Shown: positions 46,582 to 54,442 of the stretch, one piece after another | How positions within the stretch are numbered: the first letter of the stretch is position 1 | Layout of the letters: each line of letters opens with the position of its first letter | Origin: Streptomyces sp. AC550_RSS872 | GTDB lineage: Bacteria; Actinomycetota; Actinomycetes; Streptomycetales; Streptomycetaceae | DNA: 64,000 nt | Direction of reading: 5' to 3' | NCBI RefSeq assembly: GCF_019049285.1 | Contig: NZ_JAGMUL010000207.1 | Location: 62,001-126,000 of the forward strand | The notes under the pieces: generated by a model | The model's database searches: none | The model's input: only the letters and a program-made list of their open reading frames with translations | What the model was told of the DNA's origin: nothing | Position numbers and translations under genes: made by a program

Positions 46582-47595
46582 TCACGGTCGTCCGTGCGCC
46601 GGGACCCGCTCGGCCTGCGCGGGAGGCCCGGGCGGTGTCCCGTCGCCGAACGCCCTGCCGCCCAGCTCCTGACGGTGGTGCGGGGTCAGCCAGCCCGACA
46701 GATCCGGCCCGAGGGGCACGATGCCGGTCGGGTTGATGCCGCTGTGCACCTGGTAGTAGTGCCGTTTGATGTGGTCGAAGTCGACGGTGTCACCGAAACC
46801 GGGCGTCTGGTAGAGGTCGCGGGCGTACGCCCACAGGACCTGATGTTCCGTCAACTTCCAGCGGTTGCACTTGAAGTGGCCGTGATAGACGGCGTCGAAA
46901 CGGACCAGCGTGGTGAACAGCCGGATGTCCGCCTCGGTGATCGTGTCGCCGACCAGATAGCGCTGCCCGGCCAGTCGCTCGCCCAGCAGCTCCAGCCGCC
47001 GGAACAGGCGTGCGCACGCCTCCTCGTACTCCTGCTGGCCGGTGGCGAACCCCGCCCGGTACACACCGTTGTTGACGTCCTCGAAGACATCCGCCATCAC
47101 GGCGTCGATCTCGTCCCGCAGCGGCTCGGGGTAGAGATCGGGCGCCCCCGCGCGATGCAGGGCCGTCCACTCGGTGGCGAGGTCGAGCGTGATCCGCTGG
47201 TAGTCGTTGGTCACGAGCCTGCCGCTGGGCACGTCCACGATCGCGGGCACGCTGACGCCGCCCGGGTACTCGGTCTCCCGCCTGTCGTAGGCCTCGCTGA
47301 GGAAGCGGATGCCGAGCACCGGGTCGCGGTCCCCGGGGTCGAGGGTGAAGCGCCAGCTGCGGTCGTCCTGGAGCGGATCGGCAATCGCCAGGGACAGGGC
47401 GTCCTCCAGGCCGAGCAGCCGCCGGGACACCACCGCCCGGCTCGCCCACGGACAGGCACGGCTGACCACCAGACGGTAGCGGCCGGCCTCCACCGGCCAG
47501 CCCTCCCGGCCGTCCGCCGTGATCCGGTCCGTGAAGTGGGCCTTCGACCGCTGGAACGCCTTCCTCCCGTAGGCCGTGTTGCCCCCGCCGCTCAT
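46582..47595 (-). CDS. Xi-class GST / glutathionyl- (mycothiol-type) hydroquinone reductase
   Basis: The 337-residue protein belongs to the ECM4/YqjG family: RLVVSRACPWASRAVVSRRL near residue 42 has the catalytic Cys of the CPWA motif, followed by the conserved DPLQDDRSWRF region, TNDYQRITLDLATEW near 125, and DIRLFTTLVRFDAVYHGHFK near 225. In E. coli and others it reduces glutathionyl-hydroquinones; streptomycetes use mycothiol, so the natural thiol is uncertain. ATG 47595 follows GAGGAG. It is divergent from the cation-efflux gene, with 121 bases between the starts. Confidence 0.9.
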   Translation of the reverse strand: MSGGGNTAYGRKAFQRSKAHFTDRITADGREGWPVEAGRYRLVVSRACPWASRAVVSRRLLGLEDALSLAIADPLQDDRSWRFTLDPGDRDPVLGIRFLSEAYDRRETEYPGGVSVPAIVDVPSGRLVTNDYQRITLDLATEWTALHRAGAPDLYPEPLRDEIDAVMADVFEDVNNGVYRAGFATGQQEYEEACARLFRRLELLGERLAGQRYLVGDTITEADIRLFTTLVRFDAVYHGHFKCNRWKLTEHQVLWAYARDLYQTPGFGDTVDFDHIKRHYYQVHSGINPTGIVPLGPDLSGWLTPHHRQELGGRAFGDGTPPGPPAQAERVPAHGRP

Positions 47596-47716
47596 GACCC
47601 GGCTCCTCTCTGCCGTGCGTCCCCCGTTCCGTGCCGGGGTTCCTGATCTCACCGAGTCCCCCGATTTCCGCCGACGGCACGGTGTGAGCGGGATCGACCG
47701 GGGCAGTCGGTGGAAA

Positions 47717-48688
47717 ATGAGCAGCACGCCAGGCGCACCGAAGGCTGATCGCAGGACCCGGGTCACCGTCCTGGTGGCCCTCACCGCCAATCTCGTCATC
47801 GCCGTCGCCAAGGCGGTCGGCGGAGTCGTCGCCCACTCACCCGCGCTGTTGTCGGAGGCCGCGCACTCGATGGCGGACAGCATGAACGAGATCTTCCTGC
47901 TGGCCGCGCTGCGCCGCAGCCGCCGCCCCGCCGACGCGCGCCATCCCTTCGGCTACGGCAAGGAACGCTTCTTCTGGTCGCTGCTCGCGGCCGTCGGGAT
48001 CTTCGTGATGGGCGGGTGCTTCTCGTTCTTCCAGGGCGTCGAGGCGCTGCGCGGGGACTCCGAGGAGAGGTTCAGCGGCTATGTGGCGGGCATGATCGTG
48101 CTCGGTGTCGCCTTCGTCGCCGAGGGGCTGTCGCTGGTGCGGGCGCTGTACCAGGTACGCAGGCAGGGCGGCGTCGCGGACGGGCTGCGCGACCCGGCCC
48201 TGCGCACGGTCGTCGCCGAGGACTCCACGGCGGTGCTCGGCGTGAGCCTCGCCCTGGCGGGCATGGCGCTGCACATGGTCACCGGGCAGGTCGTCTGGGA
48301 GGCGTCCGCGTCGCTCGCGATCGGCGCGCTCCTCGTCTACGTCGCCTACCGACTCGGACGCGACGCCCGCGACGAGCTGATCGGGGAGGCCGCCGACCCC
48401 GAGGCGGCCGGCCGGATCCGTGCGCTGCTGGAGGCCCAACCCGAGATCGACAGCGTGGAAGCCCTGCTCACGATGAAGACCGGCCTTGAAACGGCTCTGG
48501 TGGCGGCCCGGGTCGATCTGGTCCCAGGCCTGGACAGCGAACACGTGGAGGAGGTCGCTGTGCGCATCAAGCGCTCCCTCTCCCGGACCGTGGCGGAGGC
48601 CGACCAGATCTTCCTCGACGTGACCGAACGCTCCGCGCGCGAGGCACAGGGAAGCCCCGCCGCGACGGGGGAACGCGGCGGGGCCTGA
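47717..48688 (+). CDS. Cation diffusion facilitator (CDF) family efflux protein
   Basis: The 323-residue membrane protein has five to six hydrophobic helices and CDF motifs: SPALLSEAAHSMADSMNEIF near residue 42, where His and Asp form the transmembrane metal site, RHPFGYGKERFFWSLL near 75, and a C-terminal cytoplasmic ferredoxin-like domain from about 215 with IRALLEAQPEIDSVEAL. The second site, LRTVVAEDSTAVLGVSLAL near 168, has Glu-Asp where zinc transporters usually have His-Asp, so iron or manganese is possible. ATG 47717 (MSSTPGAPK) is the first in-frame start that is close to the conserved domain. Confidence 0.92.
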   Translation: MSSTPGAPKADRRTRVTVLVALTANLVIAVAKAVGGVVAHSPALLSEAAHSMADSMNEIFLLAALRRSRRPADARHPFGYGKERFFWSLLAAVGIFVMGGCFSFFQGVEALRGDSEERFSGYVAGMIVLGVAFVAEGLSLVRALYQVRRQGGVADGLRDPALRTVVAEDSTAVLGVSLALAGMALHMVTGQVVWEASASLAIGALLVYVAYRLGRDARDELIGEAADPEAAGRIRALLEAQPEIDSVEALLTMKTGLETALVAARVDLVPGLDSEHVEEVAVRIKRSLSRTVAEADQIFLDVTERSAREAQGSPAATGERGGA

Positions 48689-48754
48689 CGCACGTGTGCC
48701 CGGGGGAGAGGGGTTCATGCGTCCGTACGGAGAAAAAGTTTCCCGGAGGCCCGT

Positions 48755-49204
48755 TCAGCCCTCGTCGAGCGGCTCCAGTACGAAGACCGGGATCACCCGG
48801 TCCGTCTTCTCCTGGTAGTCGGCGTACGGCGGGTACGCCGCCACGGCCCGCTCCCACCACTCGTCCTTCTCCGCGCCGGTGATCTCGCGGGCCCTCATGT
48901 CCTGCTTGACCGGCCCGTCCTGGAGCTCGACATGGGGATCGCCCTTGACGTTGTGGTACCAGACCGGGTGCTTGGGCGCCCCGCCCAGCGAGGCCACCGC
49001 GGCATAACGCCCCTCGTGCTCGACGCGCATCAGCGGCGTCTTGCGGATCTTGCCGCTCTTGACGCCCCGGGTCGTGAGCACGATCACCGGCATCCCCGTG
49101 TTCTGGAGGGTCGTCCCCCGGGTGCCGCCGGAGCTCTCGTACAACTCCACCTGGTCGCGGACCCACTTGGTCGGGCTGGGCTCGTACTCACCGTCGAGAG
49201 GCAT
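48755..49204 (-). CDS. Deazaflavin (F420)-dependent nitroreductase-family protein
   Basis: The 149-residue protein is of the Ddn-type split-barrel family: WVRDQVELYESSGGTRGTTL near residue 15, PVIVLTTRGVKSGKIRKTPLM near 38, where KSG-x-RKTPLM forms the F420 phosphate pocket, and PKHPVWYHNVKGDPHVELQD near 75. It would reduce nitro, quinone or unsaturated ketone compounds with F420H2. ATG 49204 is the start of this conserved region; the frame to 49246 adds unconserved residues. It stands alone on its strand, between the CDF gene and the LysE-type gene. Confidence 0.92.
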   Translation of the reverse strand: MPLDGEYEPSPTKWVRDQVELYESSGGTRGTTLQNTGMPVIVLTTRGVKSGKIRKTPLMRVEHEGRYAAVASLGGAPKHPVWYHNVKGDPHVELQDGPVKQDMRAREITGAEKDEWWERAVAAYPPYADYQEKTDRVIPVFVLEPLDEG

Positions 49205-49285
49205 GTTTCGGTCCCATCGTCGTGTCCTGAGGCTGACTGGCTCCACCCTTCAACACGGGCGCCAGCGGAAATCATCCTGACGCGG

Positions 49286-49936
49286 CTACGCCGCCATCCC
49301 CGCGGCCAGCGCAAGGATCACGCCGCTCGACACCAGCGCCGTCACCAATCGCCCCCGACGCCCCGTCAGCACGCGCCCCAGCAGGGCCCCGCCCCCGGCC
49401 AGGAGCACCTGCCAGCTCGCCGACGCGACGAACGCGGCCAGGACGAAGACGCCCTGTTCCAGGGGCGCTGTCGCGTCCGCCGTGCGCGTGCCGAGGACGA
49501 GGGCCGCGAAGTAGACCACGGTGGTCGGGTTCAGCAACGTGATGCCGAGCAGCGCCAGATAGGCGCGTGCCGGGCTCGGGGGAGAGGGGGGAGTGGAGCG
49601 GGTGGCCTGGGGACGGGTGCGGTAGTGGCGTACGGCGATGACGGCGCCCCGTACCGCGAGGGCCGCCAGCACCAGGGCCGAGGCCCAGCGCAGCGGGACC
49701 AGCACCGGTCGCAGCGCGCCGGCCAGGGCGGAGCCGCCGAGGGTGGCCACGAGTGCGTAGAGCCCGTCGGCCGTCGCGACGCCCAGCGCGGCGCAGACGC
49801 CGGTCCGCAGCGAGGTACGGGCGGTGAGGGAGACGAGGTAGGTCGCTACCGCGCCGACCGGGACGGCGATGCCGTAGCCCGCGATCAGCCCCGCGACGAG
49901 CGCGGCGGTCACGACGTGGGAAGCGTGGGCCTCCAT
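49286..49936 (-). CDS. LysE-family amino acid exporter
   Basis: The 216-residue membrane protein has about six hydrophobic segments and the LysE/RhtB pattern: an N-terminal AGYGIAVPVGAVATYLVSLTA, TSLRTGVCAALGVATADGLYA near residue 45, and a second-half ALLGITLLNPTTVVYFAALV near 128. It probably exports an amino acid or related small molecule. ATG 49936 starts MEAHASHVVTAAL. No LysR-type regulator, which often accompanies this family, is present in the 305-base region upstream. Confidence 0.88.
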   Translation of the reverse strand: MEAHASHVVTAALVAGLIAGYGIAVPVGAVATYLVSLTARTSLRTGVCAALGVATADGLYALVATLGGSALAGALRPVLVPLRWASALVLAALAVRGAVIAVRHYRTRPQATRSTPPSPPSPARAYLALLGITLLNPTTVVYFAALVLGTRTADATAPLEQGVFVLAAFVASASWQVLLAGGGALLGRVLTGRRGRLVTALVSSGVILALAAGMAA

Positions 49937-50241
49937 GGACGGCCGGGCTGCTGCTGGAGCGCCACGGGACGGACGGCGGCGGTCAGCGGAAGGAAGGCGC
50001 GGGTTGTGGGCATGGCCGGATTCTGTGGCCGGCGGCCCCGTGCCGACAAGCGATTTTCCAGCGATGTGCTCCGGGCGAACCGGTCGGACGGGCCGGACGT
50101 CCCCGTGACCGAAGTTCTGTACGACGATCCCCGGCCAGATTGCCCGGGAGGCTGATCTGGCCGAACTTGGCGTCGTCCGCTAGGTGCCTGAGGCATCTAA
50201 TGAAGATCGGCACGACGCACTCTTCGTCTGCGAGGTCTTCC
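49937..50241. other. 305-base intergenic region, divergent exporter/P450, with large inverted repeat
   Basis: No gene is supported here. The region must hold the promoters of the leftward LysE gene and the rightward CYP105-like gene. Its main feature is CGGCCAGAT at 50132-50140 and ATCTGGCCG at 50155-50163, a perfect 9-base inverted repeat around a GCCCGGGAGGC-containing centre, about 80-110 bases upstream of the P450 start. ACGACGAT to the left and GTCGTC to the right may extend it. It is a candidate operator or structured leader. Confidence 0.5.
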
Positions 50242-51450
50242 ATGACGGACATGACGGAACCGCACACCGTCGTCTTCCCCCAGAGCCGGACCTGCCCCTA
50301 CCACCCGCCCACGGCCTACGACCCCCTGCGCGAGGCCCGCCCCCTGGCCCGCATCAGCCTCTACGACGGCCGCCCGGTCTGGCTGGTCACCGGACACGCG
50401 CTCGCCCGCACCCTGCTGGCCGACCCGCGGCTCTCCTCCGACCGCACCCGGCCCGACTTCCCCGCGCCCACCGAACGGTTCGTGGGGCTGCGCAACCGCA
50501 AGACCGCGCTGCTGGCCGTCGACGACCCCGAACACCGGGTCCAGCGGCGGATGATGGTCCCCAGCTTCACGCTGCGGCGTGCCGCCGAACTGCGCCCCGA
50601 GATCCAGCGGATCGTGGACGAACGACTGGACACGATGATCGCTCGGGGAGCGCCCGCCGAACTGGTGAGCGCCTTCGCCCTGCCCGTACCCTCCATGGTC
50701 ATCTGCGCGCTGCTGGGCGTCCCCTACGCCGACCACGACTTCTTCGAGGAACAGTCGCGACGCCTGCTGCGCGGCCCGACGGCGGCCGACACCATGGCCG
50801 CCCGCGACCGGCTGGAGGCGTACTTCGCGGAGTTGATCGACCGGAAACAGAGGCAGCCGAAGCCCGGCGACGGCGTCCTGGACGAACTCGTCCACCAGCA
50901 GCTGCGCGCGGGTGAGCTGGACCAGGAGGAGGCCATCGCCCTCGCGATCATCCTGCTCGTCGCCGGCCACGAGACCACCGCCAACATGATCTCCCTCGGT
51001 ACCTTCACCCTCCTCCAACACCCCGACAGGCTGGCCGAGTTGAAGACCGACCCGACGCTGCTGCCCGCCGCGGTGGAGGAGCTGATGCGGATGCTGTCGA
51101 TCGCCGACGGCATGCTGCGGGTCGCCGTCGAGGACATCGAGACGGACGGCGGGACGATCCGGGCCGGCGAGGGCGTGGTCTTCTCCACCTCGGTCATCAA
51201 CCGCGACGAGTCCGTCTACCCCGACCCCGACACCCTCGACTGGCACCGCTCGGCCCGCCACCACGTCGGCTTCGGCTTCGGCATCCACCAGTGCCTCGGC
51301 CAGAACCTGGCCCGCGCCGAGATGGAGATCGCCCTGCGCACCCTCTTCGACCGCCTGCCGACCCTCCGGTTGGCCGTCCCTGCGGAGGAAATCCCGTTCA
51401 AACCCGGCGACACGATCCAGGGGATGCTGGAACTCCCCGTGACCTGGTAA
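50242..51450 (+). CDS. Cytochrome P450, CYP105-like
   Basis: The 402-residue enzyme is a class I bacterial P450. The I-helix motif is VAGHETTANM near residue 240, the K-helix region is in EELMRMLSIADGMLR near 280 (ExxR as EELMR), and the haem loop is FGFGIHQCLGQNLARAEM near 350 with the Cys ligand. The pattern HHVGFGFGIHQCLGQ is typical of CYP105, whose members hydroxylate antibiotics, vitamins and xenobiotics. It is followed 12 bases later by its ferredoxin gene. ATG 50242 (MTDMTEPH) or ATG 50251 may start it; both lack a strong ribosome site. Confidence 0.93.
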   Translation: MTDMTEPHTVVFPQSRTCPYHPPTAYDPLREARPLARISLYDGRPVWLVTGHALARTLLADPRLSSDRTRPDFPAPTERFVGLRNRKTALLAVDDPEHRVQRRMMVPSFTLRRAAELRPEIQRIVDERLDTMIARGAPAELVSAFALPVPSMVICALLGVPYADHDFFEEQSRRLLRGPTAADTMAARDRLEAYFAELIDRKQRQPKPGDGVLDELVHQQLRAGELDQEEAIALAIILLVAGHETTANMISLGTFTLLQHPDRLAELKTDPTLLPAAVEELMRMLSIADGMLRVAVEDIETDGGTIRAGEGVVFSTSVINRDESVYPDPDTLDWHRSARHHVGFGFGIHQCLGQNLARAEMEIALRTLFDRLPTLRLAVPAEEIPFKPGDTIQGMLELPVTW

Positions 51451-51462
51451 GAGGCTCCGGTC

Positions 51463-51693
51463 ATGCACAACGAAACGCACGAATCAGACAACCTGCACAT
51501 CGACATCGACCACGGCCTCTGCATCGGCGCCGGCCAGTGCGCCCTCGCCGCCCCCTCCGTCTTCACCCAGGACGACGACGGCTTCAGCACCCTGCTCCCC
51601 GGCCGCGAGAACGGCGGCGGCGACCCGATGGTCCGCGAGGCCGCCCGGGCCTGCCCGGTCAGTGCCATCACCGTCTCGGAAACGGGGAGCTGA
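51463..51693 (+). CDS. 3Fe-4S ferredoxin, partner of the CYP105-like P450
   Basis: The 76-residue acidic protein has the actinomycete single-cluster ferredoxin pattern: CIGAGQC near residues 20-26 gives the first Cys, with Gly-Ala at the position of the missing second ligand, and CP in ARACPVSAI near 63 supplies the last. A Cys near residue 26 completes the 3Fe-4S ligand set. It would pass electrons from a ferredoxin reductase encoded elsewhere to the P450. It starts 12 bases after the P450 stop and is followed by a strong terminator-like hairpin. Confidence 0.93.
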   Translation: MHNETHESDNLHIDIDHGLCIGAGQCALAAPSVFTQDDDGFSTLLPGRENGGGDPMVREAARACPVSAITVSETGS

Positions 51694-51724
51694 GACCGAG
51701 CCCGTCCGCCGAACCCCGAGGTCG

Positions 51725-51759
51725 CGTGCGGGCCCGGCATCCGATGCCGGGCCCGCACG
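51725..51759 (+). terminator. Perfect 17-bp stem after the P450-ferredoxin operon
   Basis: CGTGCGGGCCCGGCATC at 51725-51741 pairs with GATGCCGGGCCCGCACG at 51743-51759 around a single central base, a near-continuous palindrome of 35 bases lying 32 bases after the ferredoxin stop. It should act as a strong terminator. A third copy of the left arm (15 bases) recurs at 51796-51810, upstream of the flavoprotein gene, and could compete for the right arm. Confidence 0.8.
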
Positions 51760-51866
51760 GGCCGGTCAGCCCCAGGGCGCCGAGGCGAGTGAGCCCGTGC
51801 GGGCCCGGCAGAAGGAGCGCGGGCTGTCCTTCCCGCTGCGTCAGACCGTGTGAGTAGGGTTCCCGG

Positions 51867-52412
51867 ATGACCGAACAGGCCGTCACCGGGCAGGCCCGGA
51901 AACCCTTCCTCTACGTCGTCGTCTGCGCCGCCGGCATCGCCGCGGACGTCAGCGAGCTGATCACCGCCGCACAGGAGCGGGACTGGGAGGTCGGTGTCAT
52001 CGCGACCCCGGTCGCCATGAACGGCTTCTTCGACATCACCGCCGTCGAGGCGCTGACCCGCCGCCCGATCCGCTCCGCCTGGCGCACGCCCGCCGACCCG
52101 CGCCCCTTCCCGCCACCGGACGCCGTCGTCACGGCACCGGCCACCTTCAACACGATCAACAAGTGGGCCGCCGGCATCGCCGACACCCTCGCCCTGGCCA
52201 CCCTGTGCGAGGCGTACGGCCTCGGCGTCCCGATCGCCGTCCTGCCCTGCGTGGCCGACGCGCCGGCCGCCCATCCCGCCTACCAGGACAGTCTGATACG
52301 CCTGCGGGGCATGGGCGTGCGCCTCGGGGAGCCGTACACCGGCGAGGCGGGGGAGGACGGCGGACGGCCGGACTTCGGCTGGGAGCGCGCGCTGGACCTG
52401 CTGGACCGGTGA
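51867..52412 (+). CDS. Flavoprotein of the HFCD family (phosphopantothenoylcysteine-decarboxylase-like)
   Basis: The 181-residue protein has the homo-oligomeric flavin-containing Cys-decarboxylase fold: YVVVCAAGIAADVSELIT near residue 16 in place of the usual GS-IAA loop, VIATPVAMNGFF near 48, then DAVVTAPATFNTINKWAAGIAD near 90, where the PATFNTINKWA pattern binds FMN. Family members decarboxylate C-terminal or free cysteine thiols, or only reduce flavin. CoaBC is a separate housekeeping gene, so this paralogue probably has a specialised role. ATG 51867 lies after the P450 operon terminator. Confidence 0.88.
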   Translation: MTEQAVTGQARKPFLYVVVCAAGIAADVSELITAAQERDWEVGVIATPVAMNGFFDITAVEALTRRPIRSAWRTPADPRPFPPPDAVVTAPATFNTINKWAAGIADTLALATLCEAYGLGVPIAVLPCVADAPAAHPAYQDSLIRLRGMGVRLGEPYTGEAGEDGGRPDFGWERALDLLDR

Positions 52413-52485
52413 CCGGACCGGCCGCGCCCGCACCCGAGCACGTACGCTCCCCTGGTACCCCACTCCGAAGGCAGGAGCAGCAACG

Positions 52486-53454
52486 ATGCAGTACGTGAAG
52501 CTCGGTTCGACGGGCCTGGACGTGTCGCGGATCTGTCTGGGTTGCATGACCTACGGCCTCCCCGACCGCGGCGCGCACGAGTGGACCCTCGACGAGGAGG
52601 CCTCACGACCGCTGATCCGTCAGGCGCTGGACGCCGGGATCAACTTCTTCGACACCGCCAACGTCTACTCCGACGGCACCAGCGAGGAGATCGTCGGCAA
52701 GGCGCTGCGCGACTTCACCCGACGGGACGACATCGTGCTCGCGACGAAGGTGAACGGTCGCATGCGGCCCGGCCCCAACGGTGCCGGCCTCTCCCGCAAG
52801 GCCATCATGACGGAGATCGACCACAGCCTCGCCCGCCTCGGCACCGACTACGTCGACCTCTACCAGATCCATCGCTTCGACCCGCACACCCCGGTCGAGG
52901 AGACGATGGAGGCGCTGCACGACCTGGTGAAGGCGGGCAAGGTGCGCTACATCGGGGCGAGTTCGATGTACGCCTGGCAGTTCTCCAAGATGCAGTACAC
53001 GGCCGAGCGGCACGGCTGGACCAAGTTCGTCTCGATGCAGAACCACTACAACCTCCTCTACCGCGAGGAGGAGCGCGAGATGCTCCCGCTCTGCGCGGAC
53101 CAGGGCGTCGGCATCCTGCCCTGGAGCCCGCTGGCCCGCGGCCGCCTCACCCGGGACTGGGGCACGGTCACCGACCGCAGCGCCACCGACAACTTCGGCA
53201 GCGGTCTGTACGCCGACAGCGACCGCGTCGTCGTCGAGGCCGTCACCCGCGTCGCGACCGACCGCGGAGTCCCACGCGCCCAGATCGCCCTCGCCTGGCT
53301 CCTCCACCAGCCCACAGTGACGGCCCCGATCGTCGGCGCCGCCCAGCCGCGGCACATCGAGGACGCGGTGGCAGCGGCAGAACTCCGCCTCACGGACAAG
53401 GAGTTGGACGAACTACAGCAGCCATACAGCCCCCACCCGATCACCGGCCACTGA
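52486..53454 (+). CDS. Aldo/keto reductase
   Basis: The 322-residue enzyme is a TIM-barrel NADPH-dependent reductase. The catalytic tetrad is visible: Asp and Tyr in NFFDTANVYSDGTSEEIVG near residue 48, Lys in IVLATKVNGRM near 85, and His in DLYQIHRFDPHTPVEE near 128. IGASSMYAWQF near 165 and QNHYNLLYREEEREM near 195 follow the AKR pattern, and the C-terminal TVTAPIVGAAQPRHIEDAV binds NADPH. It resembles the AKR11/IolS-YajO group. ATG 52486 follows GCAGGAGCAGC. A copy of the streptomycete intergenic repeat follows the stop. Confidence 0.94.
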   Translation: MQYVKLGSTGLDVSRICLGCMTYGLPDRGAHEWTLDEEASRPLIRQALDAGINFFDTANVYSDGTSEEIVGKALRDFTRRDDIVLATKVNGRMRPGPNGAGLSRKAIMTEIDHSLARLGTDYVDLYQIHRFDPHTPVEETMEALHDLVKAGKVRYIGASSMYAWQFSKMQYTAERHGWTKFVSMQNHYNLLYREEEREMLPLCADQGVGILPWSPLARGRLTRDWGTVTDRSATDNFGSGLYADSDRVVVEAVTRVATDRGVPRAQIALAWLLHQPTVTAPIVGAAQPRHIEDAVAAAELRLTDKELDELQQPYSPHPITGH

Positions 53455-53460
53455 AACGCC

Positions 53461-53525
53461 CCTTCTCGAGGGGCGCGGGGCTGTGTCGATATGCGGCTCC
53501 GCCGCGCGGGCGCGACCAGCCACAA
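53461..53525. repeat. Streptomyces dispersed intergenic repeat, copy 2
   Basis: The stretch contains gaggggcgcggggctgtg followed by tgcggctccgccgcgcgggc and gcgaccagccacaacg, the characteristic order of a very common streptomycete intergenic unit. The ccccttctcgaggggcg at its left end forms a hairpin. It lies between the convergent aldo/keto reductase and PhyH genes and may serve as a bidirectional terminator. Confidence 0.65.
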
Positions 53526-53545
53526 CGTGACCCGCAGCCGACACC

Positions 53546-54379
53546 TCAGTGGGGTCCGGACGGCGCGAACTCGCTACCGCACGGCCCCGCCCCCTCACTC
53601 TCTCCCAACGCCACCCGATCCCCACTCATCGACAACGTCCGGTAATACGCCCCGATCCGCTCGGCCGACCGCCCCACGTAGTGGCCGATGAACGACCGCC
53701 GAAACCGATCCGCCGTACGGTTCGGCTGCGAGCCGTGCACCAGGCTCCCGTTGAAGAACAGAACATCCCCCGGCTCCATGTCGACGGGAACGGCGGCCAA
53801 CCCCGCCGGAGGCGCCACGTACTCCCGCGCGAAAGACACCTCCGCATCCGCAAGCTCCGGACAGAACAACTCCATCGCATGCGTACCGGGCACGACTTCG
53901 AGCCCCCCGTTGTCCCGGTCGATCACATCGCAGGCGATCCACGCCGCCACACACGTACCCGGCTCGACCCGCAGATAGAAGTTGTCCTGGTGCAGCGCCT
54001 GCCCCCGGGCCCCGGGCGGCTTGAAGTAGAACATGCTCTGCGCGGCCAGCAGCTCCTCCCCGAGCAGCACCTCCAGCACGCCACGCAGCCGCGAGTCCAG
54101 CAGCAGCCGCAACGACAGTTCGTCGATCTCGTGCGGCTGCATCACCCTCGGGTACGCGCGCAGCGGGTCGCTGTCCCGCGGGCGCGGCTCGAAGTGGCCG
54201 GGCACGGGGCCGGCCGCGTGCAGCGCCGCGAACCGGTCGCACAACCGGTCGATCTCGTCGTACCCGAACAGCCCGCGTACGACCGTGAAGCCCTCCTCCT
54301 GGAACTGGCGGAGCCCGCGCTCGGGCAGGATGGGCGCGGCGGCGCCCCCCATGTCCGTGGCTGTCATGTCGGCTGTCAT
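53546..54379 (-). CDS. Phytanoyl-CoA dioxygenase (PhyH) family enzyme
   Basis: The 277-residue protein is a non-haem Fe(II)/2-oxoglutarate-dependent oxygenase of the PhyH family. The iron ligands are the His and Asp of ALHQDNFYL near residue 128 and a His in GSLVHGSQPNRT near 212; the Arg for 2-oxoglutarate follows in RFRRSFIGHY near 225. GGLEVVPGTHAM near 160 is a family hallmark. It hydroxylates an unknown substrate in the cytoplasm. ATG 54379 or one of two further Mets within ten residues starts it. It is divergent from an AraC regulator, with 63 bases between starts, so is probably its target. Confidence 0.92.
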   Translation of the reverse strand: MTADMTATDMGGAAAPILPERGLRQFQEEGFTVVRGLFGYDEIDRLCDRFAALHAAGPVPGHFEPRPRDSDPLRAYPRVMQPHEIDELSLRLLLDSRLRGVLEVLLGEELLAAQSMFYFKPPGARGQALHQDNFYLRVEPGTCVAAWIACDVIDRDNGGLEVVPGTHAMELFCPELADAEVSFAREYVAPPAGLAAVPVDMEPGDVLFFNGSLVHGSQPNRTADRFRRSFIGHYVGRSAERIGAYYRTLSMSGDRVALGESEGAGPCGSEFAPSGPH

Positions 54380-54442
54380 GTGTCCGCTCCTCGGTCAGGT
54401 GCCCTCGCCCGACCACGCTAGGCCGACGCACGCCCCAGGAGG

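Noticed and set aside
50242..54379. P450, ferredoxin, flavoprotein, reductase and PhyH genes as a biosynthetic gene cluster
   Set aside because: There is no synthase, NRPS, PKS, terpene cyclase or RiPP precursor nearby, and terminators and strand changes separate the genes.
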